Below are positions 53,150 to 62,390 of a DNA stretch of 64,000 nt, one piece after another. A program made the position numbers and the translations under genes. Every line of letters begins with the position of its first letter. Positions within the stretch are counted from its first letter, which is position 1. Where the stretch lies: contig JAIEQB010000007.1 in the NCBI GenBank assembly GCA_019748065.1, positions 1 through 64,000 on the forward strand, in the 5' to 3' direction. The notes under the pieces are model-generated. The model did not search any database. It was given only the letters and a program-made list of their open reading frames with translations, and was not told the DNA's origin. Source of the stretch: Alphaproteobacteria bacterium (GTDB taxonomy: Bacteria; Pseudomonadota; Alphaproteobacteria; UBA9655).

Positions 53150-54270
53150 AGCATTTTTCTTTTTCCCGTTTTTTGGCTTACTTTGAAAAAGAGGTTAAGC
53201 AAATTATGAGAGATCCCAGTACCTTTCTCATTGCTTTTGTTCTTCCGTTAATCATGATGTTTATTTTTGGCTATGGAGTATCCTTAGATGCAGATAAAGT
53301 TCCCTTGGGACTTCTTGTGGAAGATACCTCCCCCACAGCCAGAAGTCTTGAGCATGCGTTTCTGGGCACAACCTATTTTGACGTGAAGACAAGTTATAAT
53401 CGCTCTGCAATTGAGGAGGATCTTACGGGCGGTCGTGTCCGCGGTATTGTTGTGATTTCTCAGGATTTTTCCAAAAATTTACTCAAAGGAGTAGAGACTC
53501 CCTTCCAGATTCTGCTTGATGGAAGTGAGCCCAATACAGCACGGTTTGTTCTTAACTACGCTGAAGGTGTGGTAAATAATTGGGTGAAACAACAAAAGGA
53601 TGAAGGAAAATCGTTCCTTACTCTCCCTCTTCGTGCCGTGCCGCGTATCTGGTTTAATGCCTCATTGGAAAGCCGCTATGTTTTGCTTCCTGGATCAATT
53701 GCTATCATTATGACCCTCATCGGAACTCTTCTCACAGCCCTTGTTGTGGCTCGTGAATGGGAAAGGGGGACAATGGAAGCTATTATGGCCACTCCTCTTC
53801 GCATTTCTGAAATGCTTCTTGCCAAACTAGTGCCTTATTTCCTTCTCGGTCTTTGTGCAATGATCTTGTGTATTTTCCTTACCGTTGTCTTGTTTCAGGT
53901 TCCCTTCCGAGGATCTTATTTTATCCTATTTATATCAACGTCTATATTTCTTCTTGCGGCCTTAGGTATTGGGCTAGTTGTATCTTCAACGACACGTAAT
54001 CAATTTGTCGCGAGTCAAATTGTAATCATTATTGGGTTTCTTCCAGCCTTTATGCTCTCAGGATTTATTTTTGAAATCAGTTCAATGCCTTGGATTATTC
54101 AGATGATGACCTATATTTTTCCCCCAAGGTATTTTGTCACTATTTTGCAAAGCAGTTTTTTAAGTGGAACGACATGGGCCCTTGTTCTTCCAAGTCTTCT
54201 TGTGATGTTCTTCATTGCAAGCCTCTTTCTTGGGATTTCGGCGCTCAAAATGGTGAAGAGAATAGATTGA
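53146..54270 (+). CDS. ABC-2 type permease (YbhS-like)
   Basis: A 374-residue ABC-2 permease: an N-terminal helix in LIAFVLPLIMMFIFGYGVSLDADKVPLGLLVED, a large periplasmic domain (about 45-175), then five helices including the ABC-2 block VAREWERGTMEAIMATPLRISEMLLAKLVPY. The start is GTG, overlapping ybhF by four bases. It should pair with the next permease as a heterodimer. Confidence 0.9.
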   Translation: MKHFSFSRFLAYFEKEVKQIMRDPSTFLIAFVLPLIMMFIFGYGVSLDADKVPLGLLVEDTSPTARSLEHAFLGTTYFDVKTSYNRSAIEEDLTGGRVRGIVVISQDFSKNLLKGVETPFQILLDGSEPNTARFVLNYAEGVVNNWVKQQKDEGKSFLTLPLRAVPRIWFNASLESRYVLLPGSIAIIMTLIGTLLTALVVAREWERGTMEAIMATPLRISEMLLAKLVPYFLLGLCAMILCIFLTVVLFQVPFRGSYFILFISTSIFLLAALGIGLVVSSTTRNQFVASQIVIIIGFLPAFMLSGFIFEISSMPWIIQMMTYIFPPRYFVTILQSSFLSGTTWALVLPSLLVMFFIASLFLGISALKMVKRID

Positions 54271-54272
54271 AT

Positions 54273-55406
54273 ATGAAAAAGCAAATAAAAAATGTCTGGT
54301 TGCCAATTAGGACGCTTATTATTAAAGAAATTCTTGCTGTTTGGCGGGATAAAAAAAGTCGGATTACCCTGGTTGTTCCACCACTTATTCAGTTGATCAT
54401 TTTGTCTCACGCGGCGACTTTAGACGTTAACAATATTTCTATTGGGATTTTTAACCAAGATAGCGGCTGGTATAGCCAAGAACTCACCCAAAGAATCAAA
54501 GGCTCTCCTTATTTTAAGCATGTTTATGACTATAAAAAACCGCAAAGTATAAGAGAGTCTATCGATAAACAAGAAGTGATTTTAGCTCTTCACTTGCAGC
54601 CTAATTTTTCCAAACTTGTTGCTGAGGGGAACACTGCCCCTGTTCAAGTAATTTTGGATGGTCGAAAATCAAATGCCTCTCAAATTGTCTTTGGTTATCT
54701 TAATCTTATTTTCCAGTCCTATAATAGAGATATCTTAAAAGATCAAGGGATTGATGTGCCTGAGCCAATCAGCATTCAATATAGGTCATTTTTTAACCCC
54801 AATATTGAGTATATTTATTTTACGGTTCCTTCCTTAGTTGCTATTTTAAGTATGATTCTGGCTTTAATGGTGACAGCCATGTCCGTCTCCCGTGAGAGAG
54901 AAAACGGGACCTTTGATCAATTGCTTGTTTCCCCCCTTCAACCTTGGCAAATCCTGATAGGAAAAATGATGCCAGCTATGGTGATCAGTATTGGTGAAAG
55001 TACGCTTTTAATGATTGCCGTGTTGTTCCTGTATAATATTCCCTTTAAAGGTTCTCTCATTCTACTTTATTTTAGCATGATAATTTTTTTGTTTTCTATT
55101 GTGGGAATCGGCCTTTTCATCTCTTCCATTTGTAAAACCCAACAGCAATCTATTTTGGGAACCTTTGTGTTTATGACACCTACTATGCTTCTTTCCGGTT
55201 ATGCAACACCTATTGAAAATATGCCTCCCTGGCTTCAACCAGTCACAAACATCTTTCCTATCAAGCACTTCTTTATTATCATTCGTGGTATTTTTTTAAA
55301 GGACATGCCCACTCTAGAGGTTTTAAGGTATAGTTGGCCCATGGTCCTTATTGCCCTTTTCACCCTGGCCCTTTCAGGTTGGATGTTTAAAAGACGTTTA
55401 GAATAA
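54273..55406 (+). CDS. ABC-2 type permease (YbhR-like)
   Basis: A 377-residue ABC-2 permease paralogous to its neighbour: TLIIKEILAVWRDKKSRITLVVPPLIQLII, a periplasmic domain, then SVSRERENGTFDQLLVSPLQPWQILIGKMMP and helices to the C-terminus. The open frame begins far upstream (54090) inside ybhS, but the ATG at 54273 comes two bases after the ybhS stop and aligns with family starts. Its 3' end overlaps the convergent hemY gene by nine bases. Confidence 0.9.
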   Translation: MKKQIKNVWLPIRTLIIKEILAVWRDKKSRITLVVPPLIQLIILSHAATLDVNNISIGIFNQDSGWYSQELTQRIKGSPYFKHVYDYKKPQSIRESIDKQEVILALHLQPNFSKLVAEGNTAPVQVILDGRKSNASQIVFGYLNLIFQSYNRDILKDQGIDVPEPISIQYRSFFNPNIEYIYFTVPSLVAILSMILALMVTAMSVSRERENGTFDQLLVSPLQPWQILIGKMMPAMVISIGESTLLMIAVLFLYNIPFKGSLILLYFSMIIFLFSIVGIGLFISSICKTQQQSILGTFVFMTPTMLLSGYATPIENMPPWLQPVTNIFPIKHFFIIIRGIFLKDMPTLEVLRYSWPMVLIALFTLALSGWMFKRRLE

Positions 55407-56594
55407 AGGAGGAGGAGCATAGCGTGGAGCTTGAAGACCTTTTTCGAGCCACTCCATAGCCGCCTCCATATTTTGATGTTCATAGCTTTCTAAATGAGCC
55501 ATAAGCTGATAAGCGATGGCTGTTGGGTGTTTTTCTAAAAGTTGTTTTAAGGCAGTCCGCGTTTCTCCCCAAAGTTTTGCTTTTAGACCCGTGCGGGCTA
55601 ATAGTAAGAGGCTTTCTGGATTTTTTGGACTTTTCTTCACAAGCTCTTTTATTTTTTCAAAAGCAATTCCCTCATTTTTAGGAGAGAGAATTTTTAAATA
55701 AAGATCTCCTAATTTTTGGGAGGGGGCTTGATCCCAAGTTGCTTGCAAAATGTTCAAAGCTTGGGCGTGATGACCTTGTTCTTGAAGTAATTCAGCGAGC
55801 ATTTCAGATACTTGAGTGAGGCTTGGGTCTAAGTAATGGGCTTGGCGAAGGTAAGTTTCCTTTTGCTCTTGTGAGATTTTAGGTTGAAGAGCTTCCTGGT
55901 ATTCAATGTGGGCTAGTTGTTTTTTGCTTTGATCCTTTGTCATGTAGCCTAAATCGTTCAAGCGGAGAGCCATTTTTTCAGCATCAATAAACTTTTTTTG
56001 TTCACGCGCTAAGGCTAAATAGTGTTTAAGAACCCAAGGAGAAGAGCTGAAATCTTTTTCAGCACGTTTTAAAAGGTTATAAGCCCTATTGAAGTCGCCG
56101 TCCTCAATAGCCGCACGGATCTGTCCTTTAAGTCCTAAAAAGAAGGTACTAGGCTGAGCAATGAGGGCCATAAAACATTGTTCTGCTTCTAAGTGGTGTT
56201 TTGTTTTTTCAAAAATACTTCCGGCAATCCAGAGAAAAAAAGGATTTTTTTCAAGTTTCTTTTTCATCTTTTGAGTTAGTTCAAGGGCCATATTAAAATT
56301 TTCAGCTTCATAATATGTTAAAAGGTTTAACAATTCCGTTTCTACATTTCTTTCCTGTGATTTTTTATAATGATTTGCCCATGTTGAAGGTAGATTAATG
56401 ATCCACAAAATACTGTATCCTATAAGGAGGAATATAGACATGAGAACAATTAAAATGATAAAAGCTAAAATGGCAGAAAGTTGAATATTATAACCAAACC
56501 ATATCAGCTCCAATGAACCTGGATTTACAAGGTAAACGATACCTAGAAATCCAAAGAAGATAGCTGTGACAATAAAGAAAAGAAGCCATTTCAT
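55398..56594 (-). CDS. hemY: HemY-family TPR membrane protein
   Basis: The 398-residue protein has two N-terminal membrane helices (LLFFIVTAIFFGFLGIVYLV and LSAILAFIILIVLMSIFLLIGYSIL), then TPR-like helices through most of its length. This is the HemY N-terminal-domain protein of proteobacterial hem operons, not the protoporphyrinogen oxidase also called HemY. Its function is unsettled; a scaffolding or membrane-organisation role has been proposed from its link to Mic60-like proteins. The ends overlap the Mic60-like gene (four bases) and convergent ybhR. Confidence 0.88.
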   Translation of the reverse strand: MKWLLFFIVTAIFFGFLGIVYLVNPGSLELIWFGYNIQLSAILAFIILIVLMSIFLLIGYSILWIINLPSTWANHYKKSQERNVETELLNLLTYYEAENFNMALELTQKMKKKLEKNPFFLWIAGSIFEKTKHHLEAEQCFMALIAQPSTFFLGLKGQIRAAIEDGDFNRAYNLLKRAEKDFSSSPWVLKHYLALAREQKKFIDAEKMALRLNDLGYMTKDQSKKQLAHIEYQEALQPKISQEQKETYLRQAHYLDPSLTQVSEMLAELLQEQGHHAQALNILQATWDQAPSQKLGDLYLKILSPKNEGIAFEKIKELVKKSPKNPESLLLLARTGLKAKLWGETRTALKQLLEKHPTAIAYQLMAHLESYEHQNMEAAMEWLEKGLQAPRYAPPPLF

Positions 56595-57325
56595 CCATTT
56601 TGTCCTTGAGCGAGTTTTACCAGCAGATTTTTATAAAGTATTTCAACTTTAAGTCGTTCTTGAACCTTTTTCATCCAAGATGAAAAATGCTCTTTTTCAT
56701 CTGCGGGGAGTGTTTCAAATAAGTTCAAAACCTCGGAGATATTTTTTTCATATATGGCCTTTTCAATCTTTTGAGAAGAGCTTTTTTCTGTAGTCTTTTT
56801 CGTACCAATTTTTTTAACATGAATAAGAGATTTTAAACGAGATTTTAAGCGCTCCCAAAGGGATCTTGATTTAACGGGAACGGAAGGTAAGGAAGATTGA
56901 AGTTCAGCGTAAGTTGGGCAATTGGATATAGTAGAGAGTTCAAGAAGTAGATTGGGACTCTCCTCATCAGAGTGCTTTTGAAGGTAGGTTTTAAAGGTGG
57001 ATAAAGGTATCCAGCCTTCTAATACGCCTTCCAAAAGTTGTATGGTAATGAGTTGTTGAGAAGATTTCTGTGTATCCTTTTGAATAACTTCTATGGTCTT
57101 CTTTCCCCCCTCTGTAGCTGTAGCTGTAGCTTTAGAGGCTTCAACTTTAATCTTCTCGAAGGTTAAAGTTTCATTTTTACTATATTTCTTCCATAAAACA
57201 ACAATGGAAAGGAAAAAAAGAATGAACAATAAGAAATAAATCAAGGTTCTTTTAGAGGATTTTAAGGTTTGGCTGAAGCGCTGCCAAAAAAAGTTCTTAA
57301 AAGTATTTTTATTTTTCATCATCAA
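56591..57325 (-). CDS. Short Mic60/mitofilin-like inner-membrane protein
   Basis: The 244-residue protein has one N-terminal membrane helix (TLIYFLLFILFFLSIVVLWKK) and a periplasmic remainder. The place between hemD and hemY is where alphaproteobacterial Mic60 homologues occur. The segment LLLELSTISNCPTYAELQSSL and the C-terminal helices (IEKAIYEKNISEVLNLFETLPADEKEHFSSWM) follow the mitofilin C-terminal pattern. The long coiled coil of typical members is almost absent, so it is clearly shorter than usual. Homologues shape intracytoplasmic or cristae membranes; the role here is inferred from position and pattern. Confidence 0.68.
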   Translation of the reverse strand: MMMKNKNTFKNFFWQRFSQTLKSSKRTLIYFLLFILFFLSIVVLWKKYSKNETLTFEKIKVEASKATATATEGGKKTIEVIQKDTQKSSQQLITIQLLEGVLEGWIPLSTFKTYLQKHSDEESPNLLLELSTISNCPTYAELQSSLPSVPVKSRSLWERLKSRLKSLIHVKKIGTKKTTEKSSSQKIEKAIYEKNISEVLNLFETLPADEKEHFSSWMKKVQERLKVEILYKNLLVKLAQGQNG

Positions 57326-58016
57326 AGTATCCTAGCATATTGTGTATTGAGGGGTAAGGACTTATCCAAATTTCTTTCCAAAGAATTTTTTGTGCTTTTT
57401 CAGCTATATCATAGCTTAAACAGAGAGCTTTATTCAAGGAAACCTCCTTTTCAAGTTTTGAGGCTTTGGCAAGATTAACAAAAAGTTCAGTTGTTCTAGG
57501 GGAAAAAAATAGCACATGAGATATTTTTTTATTAAAGAAATCAGTTATGAGCGAATTGGAGAAATGCTCGATATCATTGATCTGGTAAACAACTTGGCGC
57601 CGAACTTTAAAACCTAAGGCTCTTAATTCGTGAACTATATCTCTTTTAATAATTTTGCCAGAGAGATAGTATAAAACTCCTTTTTCTGGCTGTGCTTGCC
57701 GTGCCACAAGTTTTTGTAAGTCTTTGCTGTTTCCTCTTGCACTGAATACGGTTACGAATCCTAACTGATGAGCAAGAGCTGCTGTTTGATCTCCCACAAC
57801 GTAAAGCGGAATTTTTTTAAGATGATTATTATCCTTGAGGGCGCGCAGCGCATTTTTGCTCGTGATTATTAGAGCTTGGGGATTTTCAAGTGGCGGAATG
57901 GCAAAAAATACAGGCTCAAAAAGAGGGTAACAAAGAACTTTTTTTCCAAGTGCTTTCAAACGTGATGCAAGAGGAAGAGCATCCTCAAGAGTACGAATTA
58001 AGAGAATGTGGGACAT
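57309..58016 (-). CDS. hemD: Uroporphyrinogen-III synthase
   Basis: HemD cyclises hydroxymethylbilane with ring-D inversion to uroporphyrinogen III. Sequence conservation in this family is poor, but the 235-residue protein has the two-lobed pattern: ILLIRTLEDALPLASRLKALG and LIITSKNALRAL in one part, VLYYLSGKIIKRDIVHELRALGF and VLFFSPRTTELFVNLA in the other. Its place directly after hemC (19-base overlap) makes the assignment firm. Confidence 0.92.
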   Translation of the reverse strand: MSHILLIRTLEDALPLASRLKALGKKVLCYPLFEPVFFAIPPLENPQALIITSKNALRALKDNNHLKKIPLYVVGDQTAALAHQLGFVTVFSARGNSKDLQKLVARQAQPEKGVLYYLSGKIIKRDIVHELRALGFKVRRQVVYQINDIEHFSNSLITDFFNKKISHVLFFSPRTTELFVNLAKASKLEKEVSLNKALCLSYDIAEKAQKILWKEIWISPYPSIHNMLGYFDDEK

Positions 58017-58912
58017 GTCCCCTCTTTGAGAAGTATGTTAGCTGCTTCACAGCCAATTTCTTTTGAGTGAGAAGACAATCCTTTGTTGATGACAAAACGC
58101 ATGTTATGGCCATTTGGATCGCTGATCATCCCTTTTAAAGTAAGAGTTTTTCCTTTAAGGGTGGCATAAGCAGCAATAGGGATGCGACAAGAACCATTGA
58201 GAGTTTTCATAAAAGCCCGCTCTGCTGTGACAGTTGCAAAAGTCTCAGGATGGTTTATAGAGGAGAGAAGCTCGAGAAGAGTAAAATTCTTTTCGCGGCA
58301 TTGAATTCCAATAGCTCCCTGAGCTACTGCGGGAAGGCAGTCTTCCAGAGATAAAATTTGTGTTATTTCCGCCATTAATCCTAAGCGCTTAAGACCTGCA
58401 ACGGCTAGAAGCGCCGCATCAACTTCTCCTGTTTTAATTTTTTTAATGCGTGTATTTACATTTCCTCTTAATGATATTGGAGTAAGGTGAGGGAATTTGT
58501 TCAATACATAGACTTGGCGCCGTAAGGAAGATGTTCCAAAGAGGGCACCTTTGGGTAAGGTCTCGAGCGAGATTCCTTTCCGTGATATCAAGGCATCTCG
58601 TGGGTCTTCTCGTTCAAGCATGGCTGGAAAGAGCAGGCCTTCTAGGCAGTCAACCGTAACATCCTTCATAGAGTGAACAGCAAGATCAATTTCTTCTTTT
58701 AGAAGGGCATGTTCGATTTCTTTTGTAAAAAGGGATTTGCCACCTAAATCAATAAGACTTCGGTCCACAATCGTATCGCCACTGGTTTTGATAGGAACGA
58801 CTTCAAGGTGCCCTTTGAGAAAGGGATGATGTTCCAAAAGTTTATCTATAACTTCTTGAGTTTGAATAAGGGCTAAAGGGCTTCCCCGTGTTCCGATACG
58901 AATACTTTTCAT
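57998..58912 (-). CDS. hemC: Porphobilinogen deaminase
   Basis: HemC joins four porphobilinogen molecules into hydroxymethylbilane using a dipyrromethane cofactor. The 304-residue protein starts IRIGTRGSPLALIQTQEV, has LAVHSMKDVT and FGTSSLRRQ, and carries the cofactor Cys in the family segment NGSCRIPIAAYA. It is first in a minus-strand operon hemC-hemD-mic60-like-hemY. The 89-base gap to the divergent Kdo hydroxylase gene must hold both promoters. Confidence 0.97.
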   Translation of the reverse strand: MKSIRIGTRGSPLALIQTQEVIDKLLEHHPFLKGHLEVVPIKTSGDTIVDRSLIDLGGKSLFTKEIEHALLKEEIDLAVHSMKDVTVDCLEGLLFPAMLEREDPRDALISRKGISLETLPKGALFGTSSLRRQVYVLNKFPHLTPISLRGNVNTRIKKIKTGEVDAALLAVAGLKRLGLMAEITQILSLEDCLPAVAQGAIGIQCREKNFTLLELLSSINHPETFATVTAERAFMKTLNGSCRIPIAAYATLKGKTLTLKGMISDPNGHNMRFVINKGLSSHSKEIGCEAANILLKEGTCPTFS

Positions 58913-59001
58913 AAGATGCGACTTTAACGAGTTCTCTTTCTCTTGCCTAGAGGAGTTGTTTGTGGTTGAAAAGAGAAAGATAAAATATGTGAGCTCTTAA
59001 A

Positions 59002-59874
59002 ATGATTCATACATTAAAAGAAAAGAATTGGAGTGGTCCTTTTTCCAGGCAGGAACAAGAAGACGCTGTGGTTGCCTTAGAGAAAGGACATGTTCTATAT
59101 TTTCCCTCTCTTCCTTTTGTTTTAGAGTCTGATGAGACTATTTTACTTTCACCTAACTACTCCCATCCAAAATCTAAAAACATTGGCTATGATCCCAAAT
59201 CAAGAAAGGTGACAGGAATACAGGGAGCTGATGAAGTCACTCCTTTTTTTGAATCTATGTTTGATAGGTATGCCACAAATACTAAAATACTGCTGAAGGC
59301 CATTCTTCCTCATTATCAAAAATACCTTGAGAGAGGGCGTACGAGCTATCGTCCTGTTGAAATCGCTGGACGGCAGAGTTCTTATCGAAAAGATGACACG
59401 CGCTTGCATGTAGATGCTTTTCCTTCTTCTCCCGTTCAAGGGAAGAGAATTCTAAGGGTTTTTACGAATATTAATCCTCATGATCAAAGTCGTTTCTGGC
59501 GATTAGGGGAACCCTTTCCAAAAGTTGTAGAGCGCTTTCTTCCTCATTGCCCCCGTCCTTTGCCGGGAAGTCAGTGGCTTTTAGAAAGGCTCCGTATTAC
59601 AAAAACACAGCGCACGCCTTATGATCATTATATACTGCAACTCCATAACCGTATGAAAGCTGATGAGATCTATCAAAAAACGGCAGAGCAACAAGAACTT
59701 TCCTTTCCACCGCAGAGCACGTGGATTGTTTACACGGATCTGACCTCTCATGCGGCAATCCAAGGGCAATATGCTCTGGAGCAAACATACTATCTTCCTG
59801 TGGACGGAATGAGCTCTCCTGAGTTGGCTCCTTTGAAAATTCTTGAGAAAGCCCTGGGGCAGCTCTTGTTATAA
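59002..59874 (+). CDS. Kdo 3-hydroxylase-like Fe(II)/2-oxoglutarate enzyme (KdoO family)
   Basis: The 290-residue protein matches the Kdo_hydroxy family (KdoO), which uses Fe(II), 2-oxoglutarate and O2 to convert an LPS Kdo residue to Ko. Visible blocks are PSLPFVLESDETILLSP, RPVEIAGRQSSYRKDDTRLHVDAFPSSP with the iron-binding HxD (HVD), ILRVFTNINP and near the C-terminus SHAAIQGQYALEQTYYLPV with the second iron His. It has no signal peptide, as expected for an enzyme acting on the cytoplasmic side. tsaD follows after two bases. Confidence 0.88.
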   Translation: MIHTLKEKNWSGPFSRQEQEDAVVALEKGHVLYFPSLPFVLESDETILLSPNYSHPKSKNIGYDPKSRKVTGIQGADEVTPFFESMFDRYATNTKILLKAILPHYQKYLERGRTSYRPVEIAGRQSSYRKDDTRLHVDAFPSSPVQGKRILRVFTNINPHDQSRFWRLGEPFPKVVERFLPHCPRPLPGSQWLLERLRITKTQRTPYDHYILQLHNRMKADEIYQKTAEQQELSFPPQSTWIVYTDLTSHAAIQGQYALEQTYYLPVDGMSSPELAPLKILEKALGQLLL

Positions 59875-59876
59875 GA

Positions 59877-60914
59877 ATGATTATTTTAGGCATAGAATCA
59901 AGTTGTGATGAAACCGCCGCTTCTCTTGTCACCGAGAGCAAACAAATTCTCTCAAATATTGTCTCCTCCCAATTTAAGAACCATAAGCCTTTTGGGGGGG
60001 TGGTGCCTGAAATTGCAGCAAGGGCTCACCTGGATCATATGGACTGGATTGTAAAAGCCGCCTTTAAAGAAGCAAATCTTACCTTAAGTGACATTGATGG
60101 AGTCGCTGTTGCTGGGGGACCAGGTCTTATTGGAGGGGTGATTGTGGGTGTTATGATGGCTAAAGGATTGGCAATGGCTAAAAATTTGCCTTTCATCCCT
60201 GTAAATCACCTTGAAGCCCATGCTTTAATGGCGCGGTTGACCCATGAGATTCCCTTTCCCTACCTTTTGTTACTCGTCTCTGGGGGACATTGCCAGTTTC
60301 TGATCGTCGAAGACGTTGGGAATTACGCTTACTTGGGGGGGACTTTAGATGATGCTCTTGGCGAATGCTTAGATAAAACTGCAAGGCTTTTAGGATATCC
60401 TTATCCAGGCGGGCCTACGATTGAACGGCTCGCTCTTCAAGGAAATCCAAATGCGTATGATTTTCCTAGACCTCTCAAAGGCCAAAAGGGGTGTGATTTT
60501 TCTTTTTCTGGTCTTAAAACTGCGGCCCGAAAAGTTATTCTTGAAGCAGATAAAACTTCTCCTTACTTTAGGGAAGATTTTTGCGCCTCCTTTCAAAAGA
60601 CGATCGGGGAGATTTTGGAAGATCGATTGAAACATGCTCTCCAAATGGCTCTTGGAAAAAATCCAAAAATTACGACTCTCGTCATAGGAGGAGGGGTTGC
60701 AGCAAATCAATATTTTAATCAATGCTTGAGTTCATGTTCTAAACATTATGGTATTTCTGTGATGTCACCCCCCATAAACCTTTGTACAGATAACGGAGCT
60801 ATGATAGCGTGGGCTGGTATTGAAAGATTGAAAAGAAACTTGGGAGGTACCCTATCCTTTGCCCCACGTCCACGGTGGCCACTTGAAGACTTAAAACATA
60901 AAACAGGAGAGTAA
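59877..60914 (+). CDS. tsaD: tRNA N6-adenosine threonylcarbamoyltransferase
   Basis: TsaD transfers threonylcarbamoyl from its AMP ester to A37 of ANN-decoding tRNAs, in complex with TsaB and TsaE. The 345-residue ASKHA protein opens IILGIESSCDETAASLV, has the Fe/Zn-binding HxxxH in NHLEAHALMARL, then VSGGHCQFL, GEALDK-like DALGECLDKTARLLGYPYPGGP and the late CTDNGAMIAWAG. Length is typical. Its TsaB partner is at 28.2 kb. Confidence 0.97.
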   Translation: MIILGIESSCDETAASLVTESKQILSNIVSSQFKNHKPFGGVVPEIAARAHLDHMDWIVKAAFKEANLTLSDIDGVAVAGGPGLIGGVIVGVMMAKGLAMAKNLPFIPVNHLEAHALMARLTHEIPFPYLLLLVSGGHCQFLIVEDVGNYAYLGGTLDDALGECLDKTARLLGYPYPGGPTIERLALQGNPNAYDFPRPLKGQKGCDFSFSGLKTAARKVILEADKTSPYFREDFCASFQKTIGEILEDRLKHALQMALGKNPKITTLVIGGGVAANQYFNQCLSSCSKHYGISVMSPPINLCTDNGAMIAWAGIERLKRNLGGTLSFAPRPRWPLEDLKHKTGE

Positions 60915-60917
60915 ATA

Positions 60918-61910
60918 GTGCATCATATCGCTGTTATTGGAGCCGGCGCTTGGGGAACAGCCTTAGCCTTGGTGGCATTTAGAGCCTATCTAAAAACAAG
61001 TCTCTGGTCGATTAGTCCTGAGGAAGTTGAAGAAATTAATCAACAACACGAAAATGTCTCGCGCCTTCCTGGAATTCCCTTGGATCCCTCCTTAAGGGCC
61101 ACAACTGATCCTCAAGAAATATCAAATGCTGATAGTATCATTCTGGCGCCTCCCGCTCAATTTATGAGAAGTACATGTTCGACGTTTAGTAAAGTTCTCC
61201 CCCCTCACGTTCCCCTGATCATCGCCTCAAAGGGTATTGAAAATGGAACAGCTCGATTGATGTCAGAGGTGATACGCGAATTCTTTCCCCAAAACCCTCT
61301 CCTTGTTCTCTCCGGTCCAAGCTTTGCTAGTGACGTTGCAAAAGAACTGCCAACAGCTGTGACCCTTGCCGCGGAAGACATTTTACTCAGTCAGAAAATG
61401 GCTTCACTCTTAAGCAGTCAATACTTTCGCCTTTATGCTTCTGAAGATATTATAGGGGCTCAATTAGGGGGAGCCTGTAAAAATATTATTGCCATTGCTT
61501 GCGGTATTATCGAAGGTCGGGGATTAGGAGATAATGCTCGTGCTGCTTTAGTTGCGCGTGGTCTTACAGAAATCACAAGGCTAGGGGGTGCTATGGGCGC
61601 AAAGCTTGAAACCTTTCTCGGACTTTCAGGTGTAGGAGACATTACGCTCACCTCCTTAAGTGCCCAGTCAAGAAATAAGACCTTTGGTCTTTCCTTAGGA
61701 AAAGGAGCAAGCCTTGAAGAATTGCTGGCAAAAAAAGCAGCTCTCACAGAAGGGGTTTTTACGGTTTCAGGGACTGTAAAATTGGCTAAAAAGTATAATG
61801 TGGAGATGCCGATCACCTTTGCCATGGATACTCTTTTAAATAAAGAGGGAACGCTCGAGGTTTTAATTGAAGATCTTCTATCTCGTCCTTTAACAATTGA
61901 GGAGATATAA
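60918..61910 (+). CDS. gpsA: NAD(P)-dependent glycerol-3-phosphate dehydrogenase
   Basis: GpsA reduces dihydroxyacetone phosphate to sn-glycerol-3-phosphate, the backbone for phospholipids. The 330-residue protein has the Rossmann motif IAVIGAGAWGTALA, LSGPSFASDVAKELPTAVT, the catalytic-Lys block GACKNIIAIACGIIEGRGLGDNARAAL and TEGVFTVSGTVKLAKK. The start is GTG at 60918, after AGGAGAG. The tsaD-gpsA order is common in Alphaproteobacteria. The EVE gene begins directly after its stop. Confidence 0.96.
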   Translation: MHHIAVIGAGAWGTALALVAFRAYLKTSLWSISPEEVEEINQQHENVSRLPGIPLDPSLRATTDPQEISNADSIILAPPAQFMRSTCSTFSKVLPPHVPLIIASKGIENGTARLMSEVIREFFPQNPLLVLSGPSFASDVAKELPTAVTLAAEDILLSQKMASLLSSQYFRLYASEDIIGAQLGGACKNIIAIACGIIEGRGLGDNARAALVARGLTEITRLGGAMGAKLETFLGLSGVGDITLTSLSAQSRNKTFGLSLGKGASLEELLAKKAALTEGVFTVSGTVKLAKKYNVEMPITFAMDTLLNKEGTLEVLIEDLLSRPLTIEEI

Positions 61911-62315
61911 ATGAATTATTGGCTTGTAAAGACCGAGCCTCATGTTTGGTCATGGGCGGATCAAGTAGAGAAAGATGTGACCTTTTGGGATGGAGTGCGA
62001 AATTACCAAGCCAGTAACAACTTAAAAGCCATGAAGGTAGGTGACCTTGCCTTTTTCTATCATTCGGGAGAAGAGCGCCGGATCATGGGAATCGTTGAAA
62101 TTATAAAGCCTTATTACCCTGATCCATCGGATCCTACAGGGCGTTTTGGAATGGTGGATGTTAAGGCACGAACTCCTTTTTCGCACCCTGTCAATTTGGC
62201 CACTATTAAAAAGGACTCTCGTTTCAGGCACTTGGAATTAGTTCGTCAATCTCGTCTTTCTGTGATGCCCATAGATAAGGTTTCGTGGGAGATTTTGACG
62301 AGCCTTGGAGCCTAA
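61911..62315 (+). CDS. EVE (PUA-like) domain protein
   Basis: The 134-residue single-domain protein shows YWLVKTEPHVWSW, WDGVRNYQASNNLKAMKVGDLAFFYHSG and GIVEIIKPYYPDPSDPTGRFGMVDVKA, the full EVE pattern. EVE domains bind modified bases in DNA or RNA. The free-standing form following gpsA is widespread in Alphaproteobacteria, and its ligand is not established. The ATG directly abuts the gpsA stop codon. Confidence 0.93.
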   Translation: MNYWLVKTEPHVWSWADQVEKDVTFWDGVRNYQASNNLKAMKVGDLAFFYHSGEERRIMGIVEIIKPYYPDPSDPTGRFGMVDVKARTPFSHPVNLATIKKDSRFRHLELVRQSRLSVMPIDKVSWEILTSLGA

Positions 62316-62390
62316 TTGAAGGAAATGCTTGCATTTTGGAATTATTTTGTTTATTAAAAAGGTCACTGTTTACAAAAGTGAGTGCGTACA

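Noticed and set aside
54090-54272. Long N-terminal extension of the second ABC-2 permease
   Set aside because: It is the out-of-frame overlap with the previous permease gene; the ATG at 54273 directly follows that gene's stop and matches the family start.
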